From assembly GCF_021601625.1 (NCBI RefSeq), contig NZ_BQHR01000018.1, positions 61,787-125,786 on the forward strand: a stretch of 64,000 bases of DNA, read 5' to 3'. Each line of letters begins with the position of its first letter. The stretch's first letter is position 1. The stretch comes from Pseudomonas paraglycinae. GTDB lineage: Bacteria; Pseudomonadota; Gammaproteobacteria; Pseudomonadales; Pseudomonadaceae. Position numbers and translations under genes: made by a program. The notes under the pieces were generated by a model that saw nothing but the letters and a program-made list of their open reading frames with translations, was not told the origin of the DNA and did not search any database. Of this stretch, positions 32,418-40,930 are shown one piece after another.

Positions 32418-32535
32418 GGATGCACTCCTGTATCAAAAGGTTCGGCCCATTCGCCGAACCTGACTATCACTGTCGGTTTCCACGCGTTAAAGCGGCGGTC
32501 GCCTGATTTGTTGTCAGACGCCGCTCTTTTTCTTG

Positions 32536-33885
32536 TCAGCCATTGCTCGGGTCAGGCAGCGCGGTACTGGCGCCGAGCTTGTTCAGGAAGAACAGGTACA
32601 CCAGACCCAGTGCGATCCAGATCAGGCCGAGTTTCTGTGCATCGACGCCCATGTTGTACATGATGGCCGCGACGATGATGAAGCCGATCACCGGGCAGAT
32701 CAGGTGACGGATCACCTGGCCGGATTTCTGCCGGCGCCAGTAGTAATTGATCACGGTCAGGTGCAGCAGCATGAAGCCGCTCAGGGCGCCGAAGTTGACC
32801 AGGGAAGTCAGGGTGTCCACCGAATTGATGAACAGGTAGCAGATCACCAGCGACAGCACGGCTACCAGATAGATGCTCAGGTACGGCGTGTTGTGTTTCG
32901 GGTGGACCTTGGCCAGCACTTTCGGCAGCTTGCCGTCGCGGGCCATGCCGAACAGCAGGCGCGAGACCGCCGCTTGTGAAGTGATCGCCACCGCCACGCC
33001 CCAGGCCAGGGCCGTGGCCACGCCGGTCAGGGTCGCCAGCCAGCTGCCGGCAGCGATTTCGGCGATTTCATAGAACGCGGTGTCAGCGGACTTGAAGCCC
33101 ATGCCGGCTGCCAGATCGGTAGCGATCCAGGTTTGTGCGACGAAAATCACACCCATCACTACCAGCGTGATCAGTGCCGCTTTGCCGACGCTGCGGCCCG
33201 GATCGCCCTTGATCTCTTCGGCAAGCGTAGAGATCGCATCGAAACCGAGGAACGACAGCACCGCAATCGACACCGCTTGCATCAGCAGGGCGAAGTTGAA
33301 GGTTTCCGGGTGATACAGCGGCGCCAGGGTCAACTGGCCGTTGCCGCCACCGTTGTGCAGGGCATTCCAGGCATAGAACAGGAAAATGCCCAGCACCACG
33401 AGTTGCGCCAGCAGGAACACAATGTTCATGCGAGCGGTAAAGGTGATGCCGCGCAGGTTGACGAAGGTCGCGCTGACCAGGAACGCCAGAATGAAGCCGA
33501 CTTTCGGAATGTCCGGGTACAAATGGTTGAGCGCCATCGCCGCATACACGTAAAGCAGCGGCGGAATCAGCAGGTAATCGAGCAGCATCAGCCAGCCGGC
33601 GATGAAGCCGACGTGTTGATTCAGGCCCCGTTGCGCGTAGGAATACACCGATCCGGCAATCGGAAAGGCCCGGGCCATGCTGCCGTAACTCAGAGCGGTG
33701 AACACCATCGCCACCATGCCGATGATGTACGCCAGAGGCACCATCCCCGGTGCCTCGGCGTTGACGTAGCCATACACGCCGAACGGGGCGATGGGGATCA
33801 TGAAGATCATCCCGTACACCACCAGATCGGTCAGTGTCAGGCTACGTTTCAACTCCTGTTTGTAGCCGAACTCTTCTATTTCCAT
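32536..33885 (-). CDS. APC-superfamily amino acid/polyamine permease
   Basis: A 449-residue transporter with about 12 predicted helices from residue 25, and the APC signature region GVYGYVNAEAPGMVPLAYIIG in TM2. ATG 33885 lies behind AAGGAG. The conserved glutamate region ISTLAEEIKGD follows TM6. The family takes up amino acids or polyamines in symport with protons. Flanking aruFG, a GS-like ligase and an N-formylglutamate amidohydrolase suggest a nitrogenous substrate fed to arginine/glutamate metabolism. The actual substrate is not evident. Confidence 0.85.
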   Translation of the reverse strand: MEIEEFGYKQELKRSLTLTDLVVYGMIFMIPIAPFGVYGYVNAEAPGMVPLAYIIGMVAMVFTALSYGSMARAFPIAGSVYSYAQRGLNQHVGFIAGWLMLLDYLLIPPLLYVYAAMALNHLYPDIPKVGFILAFLVSATFVNLRGITFTARMNIVFLLAQLVVLGIFLFYAWNALHNGGGNGQLTLAPLYHPETFNFALLMQAVSIAVLSFLGFDAISTLAEEIKGDPGRSVGKAALITLVVMGVIFVAQTWIATDLAAGMGFKSADTAFYEIAEIAAGSWLATLTGVATALAWGVAVAITSQAAVSRLLFGMARDGKLPKVLAKVHPKHNTPYLSIYLVAVLSLVICYLFINSVDTLTSLVNFGALSGFMLLHLTVINYYWRRQKSGQVIRHLICPVIGFIIVAAIMYNMGVDAQKLGLIWIALGLVYLFFLNKLGASTALPDPSNG

Positions 33886-33972
33886 GAAGCGCAACTCCTT
33901 GTCAGCCAATCGGTCGTTTTAGTTGTTATATCGGTCCGTCGTTTACAGCATCAGCAGTGGTTACAACATTTT

Positions 33973-34725
33973 TTACAGCAGTGGTGCCAGATAATTCGCC
34001 CAGCGAGAAACCGCTTCCGGGCTACGCAGCAGGTCGTTGCGCACTTCGATCAACACCGAATCGAGGCCCCTTGCATCGCCATGCACCGGCACGGTCATGT
34101 CGCCCAGCGGGTCGATTTTGTACGGCTGGTTGCCGGCGACTTTCAGCGGGTGTCGCTCCAGACCGTCGAGCATCCGTTGGGCATAGGCCCGGGCCTGACC
34201 GAACAGCACGCCGACTTCCAGCTCGCGCGGCTGGCCGTAGTACACCGGGGTGAAACTGTGAATCCCTACCACCCGTACCGGCCGACCTTCGGCCAGACGT
34301 GCATCGATCAGTTGTTGCAACCGTGTGTGAAACGGTTTGAACAGGCACTGGCGACGGTATTCGCGGGTGGCCTCGTCAAGCTCGCGGTTGCCCGGCACCT
34401 GATAGATCTCGCTCTGCGCCGGGATGCTGTCGGGCGCATGCCGGGGGCGGTTGAGGTCTATCAGCAGGCGCGAATAGTTGGCGCTCAACAGCGTGGCGCC
34501 CAGTTGCTCCGACAGTTGTTCGGCCAGCGCCAGGGCACCGATGTCCCAGGCGATGTGTTCGCGCGCCGCCGTGTCATCCAGGCCCAGATTGTTCAGGGCC
34601 TCGGGGATGTAACGGCTGGCGTGTTCGCACACCAGAATCAGCGGGTGCGTCGAATCTTCACGGCTCAGGTTGTAGACCGGTCGGGTGTACAACCCAAGCT
34701 CGGCGGATTCAGTACAGGCGTGCAT
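33973..34725 (-). CDS. N-formylglutamate amidohydrolase
   Basis: A 250-residue metallohydrolase of the HutG/N-formylglutamate deformylase family, which releases formate and glutamate. LILVCEHASRYIPEAL near residue 30 supplies the first metal site, HIAWDIGALALAEQL the second, and ARGLDSVLIEVRNDLLR near the C-terminus completes the family pattern. The start is set at ATG 34725, overlapping the last codons of the GS-like gene by 17 bp; the upstream GTG at 34734 is an alternative. The overlap implies translational coupling to that gene. Its role is probably the removal of a formyl group from an intermediate made by the neighbouring enzymes (inference). Confidence 0.8.
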   Translation of the reverse strand: MHACTESAELGLYTRPVYNLSREDSTHPLILVCEHASRYIPEALNNLGLDDTAAREHIAWDIGALALAEQLSEQLGATLLSANYSRLLIDLNRPRHAPDSIPAQSEIYQVPGNRELDEATREYRRQCLFKPFHTRLQQLIDARLAEGRPVRVVGIHSFTPVYYGQPRELEVGVLFGQARAYAQRMLDGLERHPLKVAGNQPYKIDPLGDMTVPVHGDARGLDSVLIEVRNDLLRSPEAVSRWANYLAPLL

Positions 34726-36040
34726 AGTGCTCACAAAGATCAGCGGGCGAGAGCTGTTCCGTCAGCGCCAGTTCCTCGGTTTTAAGGGCGAAAAAAGTCT
34801 CGAGCAACGCGCTTGGCAGCGCTTCGACCAGCGCTTCACTGCGACGCAGGCAATCCAGTGCCTGGGCCAGGGAGGCGGGCAGGGCAACGATGCCCCGGGC
34901 CTTGCGTTGTTCGTCGTTGAGTGAATCGGGGATTTCATCGGTGATCGCGTTCAGCGCCAGACGTTGCTCGATCCCCAGGCGTCCGGCGATCAGCAGCGCG
35001 GCCATTGCCAGATGCGGCGAGGCGGTGGCGTCCATGGCGCGGAACTCAAGGTTGTATTGCTTCGCCACGGGTTTGTTCCCCAGGCTCACGGTCGGGCAGA
35101 TCCGCAGCGCCGCTTCGCGATTCTGCTGGCCGAGGCAAGCGTAGGAAGCGCTCCAGTGGTGCGGCTGCAAGCGTTCATACGACACCGGCGTCGGTGCAGT
35201 GAATGCGCACAGCGCCGGTAAGTAATGCAGCACACCCGCCGCCCAGTGCTGGCCGAGGGTCGACAGGCCATTGCTGGTGCCGGCGTCGTAGAACATCGGC
35301 TGACCGGCCAGATCGAGCAGGCTGACGTGCAGGTGTACGCCGTTGCACACCGCGTCGGCGGCGGTCTTCGGCGCGAAGCTCAGATCCAGACCCATCTGCC
35401 GGGCGATTTCGCGGGTAATCTCGCGCACGTTGACCGCGCGATCCGCCGCCGCCACGCCAAGGGTAGGGCGGCAGGTGATTTCGTATTGGTGCTTGCCGTA
35501 TTCGGGCAGGAACATTTCCGGCTCAACGCCCCCGGCGCGCAACGCGCTGAGCAGCCAGCCACCGAATTCGGCGCCCTGGCGCTGGGCTTCGAGCGAGAAC
35601 GCCAGATGTTCGGCAAACCCGGCGTGCAGATTGAATTCGTGTTCGAACGCGGCGTTGACCTGCAAGCCGAGCTCATCGCGGTAGCGCTCGACCTCGTTGC
35701 GCAACAGGGTGCGCGGGCAGGTGGCCCACGGCCGGCCATCGGTTTCGCGGATATCGCCGTGAATGAAATCCAGCGCAGGTGCTGTGGCGTCCGGGCCGTT
35801 GCCGACGGTGACGCGGCTGGCCAGATCGGGAATCAGCCGCAGGTCGCCATACGCGCCCCACGGACTGGTCGAAGCGATGATGTCCTGCGGCGTCAGCGCA
35901 CTGTTGGCTGGTACCCAGCCGCAACCGGCGGCCTGATAATGCTCCAGCTCATCGGTGGGAAACGAGCGGCCACGGGTGACGCCGATCAGGTCGGTGGTGA
36001 CGATGGTGGTCATCGGCAACGGTGACAGGCGTTCGCTCAT
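34709..36040 (-). CDS. Glutamine synthetase-family ligase
   Basis: A 443-residue GS-fold protein, shorter and more divergent than GlnA, in the group that includes gamma-glutamylpolyamine synthetases. The catalytic core is visible: AFEHEFNLHAG (metal glutamates), a PEYGKHQYEITCRP strand, NGVHLHVSLLD (ATP/metal histidine) and EFRAMDATASPHLAMAALL. It probably joins glutamate to an amine or related substrate with ATP. Start and stop overlap the neighbouring genes, by ATGA with the isochorismatase gene and by 17 bp with the amidohydrolase gene. No adenylylation loop tyrosine is evident. A true GlnA role is unlikely. Confidence 0.82.
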   Translation of the reverse strand: MSERLSPLPMTTIVTTDLIGVTRGRSFPTDELEHYQAAGCGWVPANSALTPQDIIASTSPWGAYGDLRLIPDLASRVTVGNGPDATAPALDFIHGDIRETDGRPWATCPRTLLRNEVERYRDELGLQVNAAFEHEFNLHAGFAEHLAFSLEAQRQGAEFGGWLLSALRAGGVEPEMFLPEYGKHQYEITCRPTLGVAAADRAVNVREITREIARQMGLDLSFAPKTAADAVCNGVHLHVSLLDLAGQPMFYDAGTSNGLSTLGQHWAAGVLHYLPALCAFTAPTPVSYERLQPHHWSASYACLGQQNREAALRICPTVSLGNKPVAKQYNLEFRAMDATASPHLAMAALLIAGRLGIEQRLALNAITDEIPDSLNDEQRKARGIVALPASLAQALDCLRRSEALVEALPSALLETFFALKTEELALTEQLSPADLCEHYARLY

Positions 36041-36681
36041 GGCTGCATCTCCTGCAGACGGCCGAGCACGGTGTCGGTGTCGGTGATCCAGCAGTAGCCC
36101 TTGATCGCGTTCAGGCAGGCGTCGTGACGTGCTTCGGTGTAGGTCGCGCAGGCGTCCGCCACCAGAGTGACGAGGTAGCCACGGTCGGCGGCGTCGCGCA
36201 CGGCCATGTCGACGCACTGGTCGGTGACAATTCCGGCGATGATCAGGTGGCGGGTTTCCAGATTGCGCAGCACGTAGTCGATGTTGGTCGAGTTGAAGAC
36301 CCCGGACGAGGTCTTCGGCAGCACGATTTCGTTTTCCGCCGGGGTCAGTTCGGCGATGACCTGTGCCTGCGGGCTGCCCTTGGGCAGGTGCATGTCCGAC
36401 AGCTTGTGATCCAGCGAGCGGTCACGGCCATCGGCGGTCAGGCTTTCGATCAGGGTGTGCAGCACGTTCTGCCGTGCTTCGCGGAAGGCGTTGAGCAGGC
36501 GAACCTGATTGGGTACCACTTGCGAGCGCGTGCGGTTGAGGAAATACGCGGCGTCCGGGCCTTCGAGGTGCGGGTCGAACTGCGGCTCGAGCCAGGCGCG
36601 CTGCATGTCCACCAGCAACAGGGCGGTGTGATCGGTGACAAACGGCAGGTCCCGTGGCGAGCGATGGGGAAGGCTGAACAT
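36037..36681 (-). CDS. Isochorismatase-family cysteine hydrolase
   Basis: A 214-residue Rossmann-like hydrolase. The catalytic triad of the family is visible: Asp25 in LLLVDMQRAW, a lysine in VLPKTSSGVF and the nucleophile cysteine in IVTDQCVDMAVRDA, following the cis-peptide GIV. Members hydrolyse amides such as nicotinamide, ureidoacrylate or carbamoyl sarcosine. It lies 2 bp after the RpiR gene and overlaps the GS-like gene, so it is expressed with them. The substrate is unknown; a small acylated amine would fit the neighbours. Confidence 0.8.
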   Translation of the reverse strand: MFSLPHRSPRDLPFVTDHTALLLVDMQRAWLEPQFDPHLEGPDAAYFLNRTRSQVVPNQVRLLNAFREARQNVLHTLIESLTADGRDRSLDHKLSDMHLPKGSPQAQVIAELTPAENEIVLPKTSSGVFNSTNIDYVLRNLETRHLIIAGIVTDQCVDMAVRDAADRGYLVTLVADACATYTEARHDACLNAIKGYCWITDTDTVLGRLQEMQP

Positions 36682-36683
36682 CC

Positions 36684-37538
36684 TTATTTATCCTCCAGCA
36701 AATGGGTGTCGAAGTCGTTGCGCAGGGCATCGATGCCTTCCAGGCGATCGGCCAGGTCCGGGCTACGCAGGGTCAGGCAAGCAATCAATGCTTCAACCTG
36801 GGCCAGCGCCGGGACCATGGTGTCGAACGGCGAGGCCGACTCCACCGGGGCGCTGATGATCATGTCGGCCAGCTCGCGCAGCGGTGAGGCGTAGATGTCG
36901 GTGAACAGCACAACGCGGGCGTTGCTGTTCTTCGCCGCGCTCGCCACGCGCAGGGCCTGGGTCTGGTAGCGGCGATAGTCGAACACCAGCACCACGTCCT
37001 GACGTTGCAGGTCGAACAGGCGGTCGGGCAGTTGCGCGTTGTCTTCCAGCGCAAAGCAACCGGGGCGCAGCAGACGCAAATGATTGAGCAGGTAAGTCGC
37101 CATCAAACTGCTGAAGCGTCCGCCGAAGCAGTAGACCTGATGGCGGGTGTCGAGCAGCCAGTCGGCCAGAATTCGCACATCTTCCGGCTGGGTCAGGGCC
37201 TGGGTTTCGGCCAGCAGGTTGTGGCTGTGAGCCAGATAATGACTCCAGGCATCGTCCTTGTTCTGATGCGAGCGCGGCTGCAACAGAGTGCGCGGCGAGC
37301 GCAGGCGATGGTCCATGTCACTGAGCAGGGCGTCCTGGAATTCGGCGTAACCACCGAAGCCGAGCTTTTTCACCAGCCGCACGATGGTCGGATCGCTGAC
37401 GCCGGCATGTTCGGCCAGGCGCGCCATCGGGCCAAGCCCGTTGCGTGGATACTGATCGAGCAAGGCGCGAACGACTTTGCGCTCCGACGGCGTCAGGTCA
37501 AGGCCGGGGTCGGTGATCAGGTCTCTTAAAGGGGGCAT
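36684..37538 (-). CDS. RpiR/MurR-family transcriptional regulator
   Basis: A 284-residue regulator that heads the directon. The N-terminal HTH (about residues 15-75, with HAGVSDPTIVRLVKKLGFGG as the recognition region) precedes a C-terminal SIS domain (about 120-265, including VYCFGGRFSSLMATYLLNHL) that binds a phosphosugar or other ligand. Its position as first gene suggests that it controls the six downstream genes and itself. A candidate operator lies 60 bp upstream (37597-37614). Confidence 0.86.
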   Translation of the reverse strand: MPPLRDLITDPGLDLTPSERKVVRALLDQYPRNGLGPMARLAEHAGVSDPTIVRLVKKLGFGGYAEFQDALLSDMDHRLRSPRTLLQPRSHQNKDDAWSHYLAHSHNLLAETQALTQPEDVRILADWLLDTRHQVYCFGGRFSSLMATYLLNHLRLLRPGCFALEDNAQLPDRLFDLQRQDVVLVFDYRRYQTQALRVASAAKNSNARVVLFTDIYASPLRELADMIISAPVESASPFDTMVPALAQVEALIACLTLRSPDLADRLEGIDALRNDFDTHLLEDK

Positions 37539-37596
37539 CCGGGCTCCTGCTGGATGGGGTGTTGAATTCGCTTCACAATCCGTTAAAACAGTATTT

Positions 37597-37614
37597 ATGT
37601 AACTGACGCTACAT
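37597..37614. promoter_or_regulatory. Candidate operator for the RpiR regulator
   Basis: The inverted repeat ATGTA-N8-TACAT lies 60 bp upstream of the rpiR start, within AT-rich DNA. A dyad of this size fits autoregulation, but no consensus is known to me for this subfamily. The rest of 37539-37858 (320 bp) holds no gene that I can see. Confidence 0.35.
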
Positions 37615-37858
37615 GTCTAGCGAATTTTTCCGCGTTTAAATCAGGCCCCAAAATGAGGCGGGATGCCCGTAACGCAAGGGTTACACGTATGTCGACCAGT
37701 TTTGTAGTCCATTGCCCATAATGGTGTCAGACATTGCCGCTTTCACACGCTCGGATCATCCAATCGACTCGCCCGGAGCATCCCGGTTTACGGCACAATT
37801 GCCGCTTCATCAGCGATTATGTCGATGACCGTCCTGTCTTTCAGCCGAGTAGCCTCCC

Positions 37859-38431
37859 GTGCAGACCACCCGTTTGACCTTGATCTGCCATGCCAGAACA
37901 GTCGCACAAAAATTGGCGTGTTTTCCTACGAAAGAGCCTGTTGAAGACGTGGCGCTGGCGTCCGACTCGCTGGCTTCGCGTCTGGACACTGCGTCACGGT
38001 TGATTTGCGGCCCGGAACTGCGCACTCGCCAGACGGCGGCGTGGTTTGGCCACGACATACATATTGATCAGGCCCTGCGTGATTGCGACTGGGGACGCTG
38101 GCAAGGTCAGTCGATAAAGGATTTGCAGCGGAACGAACCCGAGGCATTGCAAGCCTGGCTCGACGATCCGCACGCCGCACCCCATGGCGGTGAGTCGGTG
38201 GCGCAACTGCGTGAACGAGTGGCCGCGTGGCTGGTTTCACTGCAAGCCACGCCGGGACACGTGTTGGCGGTCACCCATCCGTTCGTGATTCGTGCTGCAT
38301 TGATGCAGGTCGCACAGGGCGAGGCGTTTCACAGCATTGATGTCGAGCCGCTGGCGGCGGTCGATCTGCGGTTTACCGGGCGCTGGCGGCTACGCTTGTC
38401 CGGCATGAGTGTGGAAGGAGCAGAGCAATGA
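37859..38431 (+). CDS. Histidine phosphatase superfamily protein next to cobF
   Basis: A 190-residue member of the phosphoglycerate-mutase/CobC-like family. The usual catalytic RHG motif appears as LICHART, with Cys in place of Arg and Ala in place of Gly, while the later His in VTHPFVIRAAL is kept. Such changes are also seen in other pseudomonad copies beside cobF. The GTG at 37859 is taken as start without a clear Shine-Dalgarno sequence. Its stop overlaps the cobF ATG by 4 bp, suggesting a shared role in cobalamin metabolism. The altered motif makes phosphatase activity doubtful. Confidence 0.7.
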   Translation: MQTTRLTLICHARTVAQKLACFPTKEPVEDVALASDSLASRLDTASRLICGPELRTRQTAAWFGHDIHIDQALRDCDWGRWQGQSIKDLQRNEPEALQAWLDDPHAAPHGGESVAQLRERVAAWLVSLQATPGHVLAVTHPFVIRAALMQVAQGEAFHSIDVEPLAAVDLRFTGRWRLRLSGMSVEGAEQ

Positions 38432-39183
38432 AGCGATTGCTGGTGATCGGCATCGGTGCCGGCAACCCGGACTACATCACGATGCAGGCGGTGAAGGCGC
38501 TGAACCGGGTGGACGTGTTTTTCCTGATGGACAAGGGCCAGAGCAAGGACAAGCTGATCGACCTGCGGCGAGAAATCTGCGAGCGTTACATCACTGATCG
38601 TACGTACCGTTTCGCCGAGGCCCACAGCCCGGAGCGCGAGCGCGGCGATGTAGACTACAGCGCCAGCGTCGATGATCTGAACCGCGCCAAGCAGCAAACC
38701 TTCGAACGCCTGATCAATGACGAATTGTCTGACGGGCAGTGCGGCGGTTTTCTGGTGTGGGGCGATCCAGCGCTGTACGACAGCACCATTCGTATCCTGC
38801 AGGCGATTCTGGATTCGGGGCGATGCGCTTTTGAATTTGAAGTCATTCCCGGCATCACCAGCGTTCAGGCCCTGGCGGCACAACACAAGGTGCCGTTGAA
38901 CACCATCGGCCGCTCGATTGAAATCACCACCGGCCGACGCCTGGCGGCAGGGCAGGTGAGTGACACGGACAGTCTGGTGGTGATGCTCGACGCCGAAGAT
39001 TCCTACCATCAGGTGACGGATCAGGAGACAGAGATCTACTGGGGCGCCTACCTCGGCACGCCGGACGAAATCCTCATCCATGGCAAGCTCGGCGACGTTG
39101 CCGATGAGATAGAACGGGTGCGCAAGGCTGCGCGGGCCGAGCATGGCTGGATCATGGACACCTATCTTCTGCGCAAGCCTTGA
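38428..39183 (+). CDS. cobF: Precorrin-6A synthase (deacetylating) CobF
   Basis: A 251-residue SAM-dependent enzyme of aerobic cobalamin synthesis that methylates C-1 of precorrin-5 with loss of acetate, giving precorrin-6A. The N-terminal VIGIGAGNPDYITMQAVKAL and the TP-methylase glycine loop GDPALYDSTIRIL are typical, and GITSVQALAAQHKVPL follows. The start ATG overlaps the upstream phosphatase gene. The last 32 bp overlap the 3' end of the minus-strand GlxA-type regulator. No B12 riboswitch is visible upstream of the pair. Confidence 0.9.
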   Translation: MKRLLVIGIGAGNPDYITMQAVKALNRVDVFFLMDKGQSKDKLIDLRREICERYITDRTYRFAEAHSPERERGDVDYSASVDDLNRAKQQTFERLINDELSDGQCGGFLVWGDPALYDSTIRILQAILDSGRCAFEFEVIPGITSVQALAAQHKVPLNTIGRSIEITTGRRLAAGQVSDTDSLVVMLDAEDSYHQVTDQETEIYWGAYLGTPDEILIHGKLGDVADEIERVRKAARAEHGWIMDTYLLRKP

Positions 39184-40141
39184 TCTCACGACCAAAGCGC
39201 TCGCGATACACCGACGGCGGCACCCCGACCACGCTGCGAAACGCCACACGAAAGCTTTCCACCGAGCGATAGCCACAGCGCAGGGCAATCTGCTCGGTGT
39301 TCTGCGGCGTGCTTTCCAGCAATTCCCGGGCTCGGGCCAGACGCTCGTGTTGCAGCCAGGCTTTGGGGGACTGGCCGCTGGCCTCCGTGAATTTGCGCAG
39401 GAAGGTGCGTTCGCTCATCGCCGCTTCGCTGGCCAGATCGCGCACTTCCAGCGGTTCGTGCAGGCGCTCGCGGGCCCACTGCATCACGCGTGACAGGTCG
39501 CTGCGCGGTGTCGGGCTGACCGGCGTCGGAATGAATTGCGCCTGACCGCCGGTGCGCTGCGGCGACATCACCAGCCGCCGCGCCACCGAGTTGGCGATCT
39601 GGGTGCCGAAGTCCCGCGCCACCAGATGCAGGCAGGCGTCGATCCCCGCTGCACTGCCGGCGGAGGTGATCAATTGGCCGGAATCGACGTAAAGCACATC
39701 AGGATCGACATCGATGGCCGGGAAGCGCTCGGCAAGCTCCGAGGTGTAGCGCCAATGAGTGGTGGCGCCATGCCCGTCGAGCAGGCCGCTTGCTGCCAAC
39801 ACAAACACACCGGAGCAGATCGACAGCAACCGAGCGCCGCGTGAATGCGCGTCACGCAATGTTTCGAGCAAGACTTCCGGCACCGGTGCACTGCGGTCGC
39901 GCCATCCAGGAATGATGATGGTGCGCGCATCCGCCAACAATTCCAGACCGCCATCGGCCAGCACCTGGATCCCGCCCATGGCGCGCATCGGGCCTTGATC
40001 GACCGCCGCAATGCAGTGCTCGTACCACGGAAAGTCGAACTCCGGCCGGGCGAGGCCGAAGATCTCCACGGCGATGCCGAATTCAAATGTGCAGAGGCCG
40101 TCGTAGGCCAGAATCGCGACCAATCCAGGTGAATCAGGCAT
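39152..40141 (-). CDS. GlxA-family AraC regulator (DJ-1/PfpI + HTH)
   Basis: A 329-residue regulator. The N-terminal DJ-1/PfpI-like domain (about residues 5-190: VAILAYDGLCTFEFGIAVEIF, then LLSICSGVFVLAASGLLDG with the elbow Cys in SICSG) probably senses a ligand. The C-terminal AraC domain (about 225-318) has ERTFLRKFTEASGQSPKAW and GYRSVESFRVAFRS. ATG 40141 is chosen because the longer frame adds 55 unlikely residues. It is divergent from the rhodanese gene across 100 bp and shares its 3' end with cobF. Target genes are not known. Confidence 0.87.
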   Translation of the reverse strand: MPDSPGLVAILAYDGLCTFEFGIAVEIFGLARPEFDFPWYEHCIAAVDQGPMRAMGGIQVLADGGLELLADARTIIIPGWRDRSAPVPEVLLETLRDAHSRGARLLSICSGVFVLAASGLLDGHGATTHWRYTSELAERFPAIDVDPDVLYVDSGQLITSAGSAAGIDACLHLVARDFGTQIANSVARRLVMSPQRTGGQAQFIPTPVSPTPRSDLSRVMQWARERLHEPLEVRDLASEAAMSERTFLRKFTEASGQSPKAWLQHERLARARELLESTPQNTEQIALRCGYRSVESFRVAFRSVVGVPPSVYRERFGREIKACAEDRCP

Positions 40142-40241
40142 TTGGCGGAAAATTCCCGGTGAGTGTCTTGTGCGCCACTGTAGCGGCAAGCGGCGGCTCG
40201 ATAAAGTCTGTTCATCCCCACAGACAAAGGAGTGATTCAAA

Positions 40242-40676
40242 ATGCCCAGCCTGGTTCGCGAAATTCCTGCTGCCCCTTCGGCCATTGCCCTGATGCATTT
40301 CAGCAACCGTCTGACCTTCGAAACCGATTGTTCCGACGTCTTCAGCAGTCACGAAGCCGGCGAAGTCGACTTTGTGCTGGTGGACGTGCGCGGGCCGCAG
40401 GCCTTCGAGCGTGGTCATGTGCCGGGAGCGATCAATATTCCCGGGCGTTTGCTGACAGCTGAAGGGCTGGCGGACTACTCGAAAAACACGTTGTTCGTGG
40501 TTTATTGCGCTGGCCCCCACTGCAATGGCGCCAACAAGGCTGCGGTGAAGCTGGCGGCGCTGGGTTATCCGGTCAAGGAAATGATCGGCGGGGTGACGGG
40601 CTGGCTGGATGAAGGCTTTCAGTTGAGCGTTACGGCACCGCGAGTCGCCACTGCGCCGATCGCTTGCGACTGCTGA
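40242..40676 (+). CDS. Rhodanese-like domain protein
   Basis: A 144-residue single-domain rhodanese. The substrate-binding loop DVRGPQAFERGHVPGAINIPG is typical, and the active-site loop VVYCAGPHCNGAN places the persulfide cysteine at C-AGPHC. The C-terminal MIGGVTGWLDEGF is the CH2-B-like end. It ends in a Cys-containing ACDC tail. It could carry sulfane sulfur between sulfur-transfer partners. Divergent transcription from the GlxA regulator suggests that the regulator may control it. Confidence 0.82.
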   Translation: MPSLVREIPAAPSAIALMHFSNRLTFETDCSDVFSSHEAGEVDFVLVDVRGPQAFERGHVPGAINIPGRLLTAEGLADYSKNTLFVVYCAGPHCNGANKAAVKLAALGYPVKEMIGGVTGWLDEGFQLSVTAPRVATAPIACDC

Positions 40677-40683
40677 TAGCCAG

Positions 40684-40710
40684 AAGGTTGCCGCTTCGGC
40701 GGCACCTTTT
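40684..40710 (+). terminator. Rho-independent terminator after the rhodanese gene
   Basis: AAGGTTGCCG and GGCGGCACCTTTT form a stem around CTTC, 8 bp after the stop codon, ending in a T-run. The downstream 40711-40930 interval carries the promoter of the binding-protein gene and no other gene. Confidence 0.6.
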
Positions 40711-40930
40711 GTCGGCTTTGTCCTACAACCCTTGCACCGCTCTGGCGCACACTTTTCCCACGTGATGGCACTCGCCGATTTTCTGTAAGTATTTGTCGCT
40801 TAAACACAATTTGCCCCGTGCGCGCCGCCATAGACTGCCGGCCACTTCGGTTTCTTTGCGCTACACAGCCCAAGGCCGAACCTGACAATCGAAAGCTGCC
40901 AATAAAAGCCTCCGCACACGGGAGTAATAA

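Noticed and set aside
33133-34785. A 550-codon plus-strand frame across the permease and amidohydrolase genes
   Set aside because: It crosses two real minus-strand genes and their gap; composition is of a shadow frame.
37539-37858. Cobalamin riboswitch upstream of the phosphatase-cobF pair
   Set aside because: No B12-box-like conserved core or matching flanking stems were found in the interval.
40740-40800. A TGGCAC-type sigma-54 element upstream of the AotJ-like gene
   Set aside because: TGGCACTCGCCGATTT has the GG but no GC at -12, only GA in poor context, so it is not better than chance.
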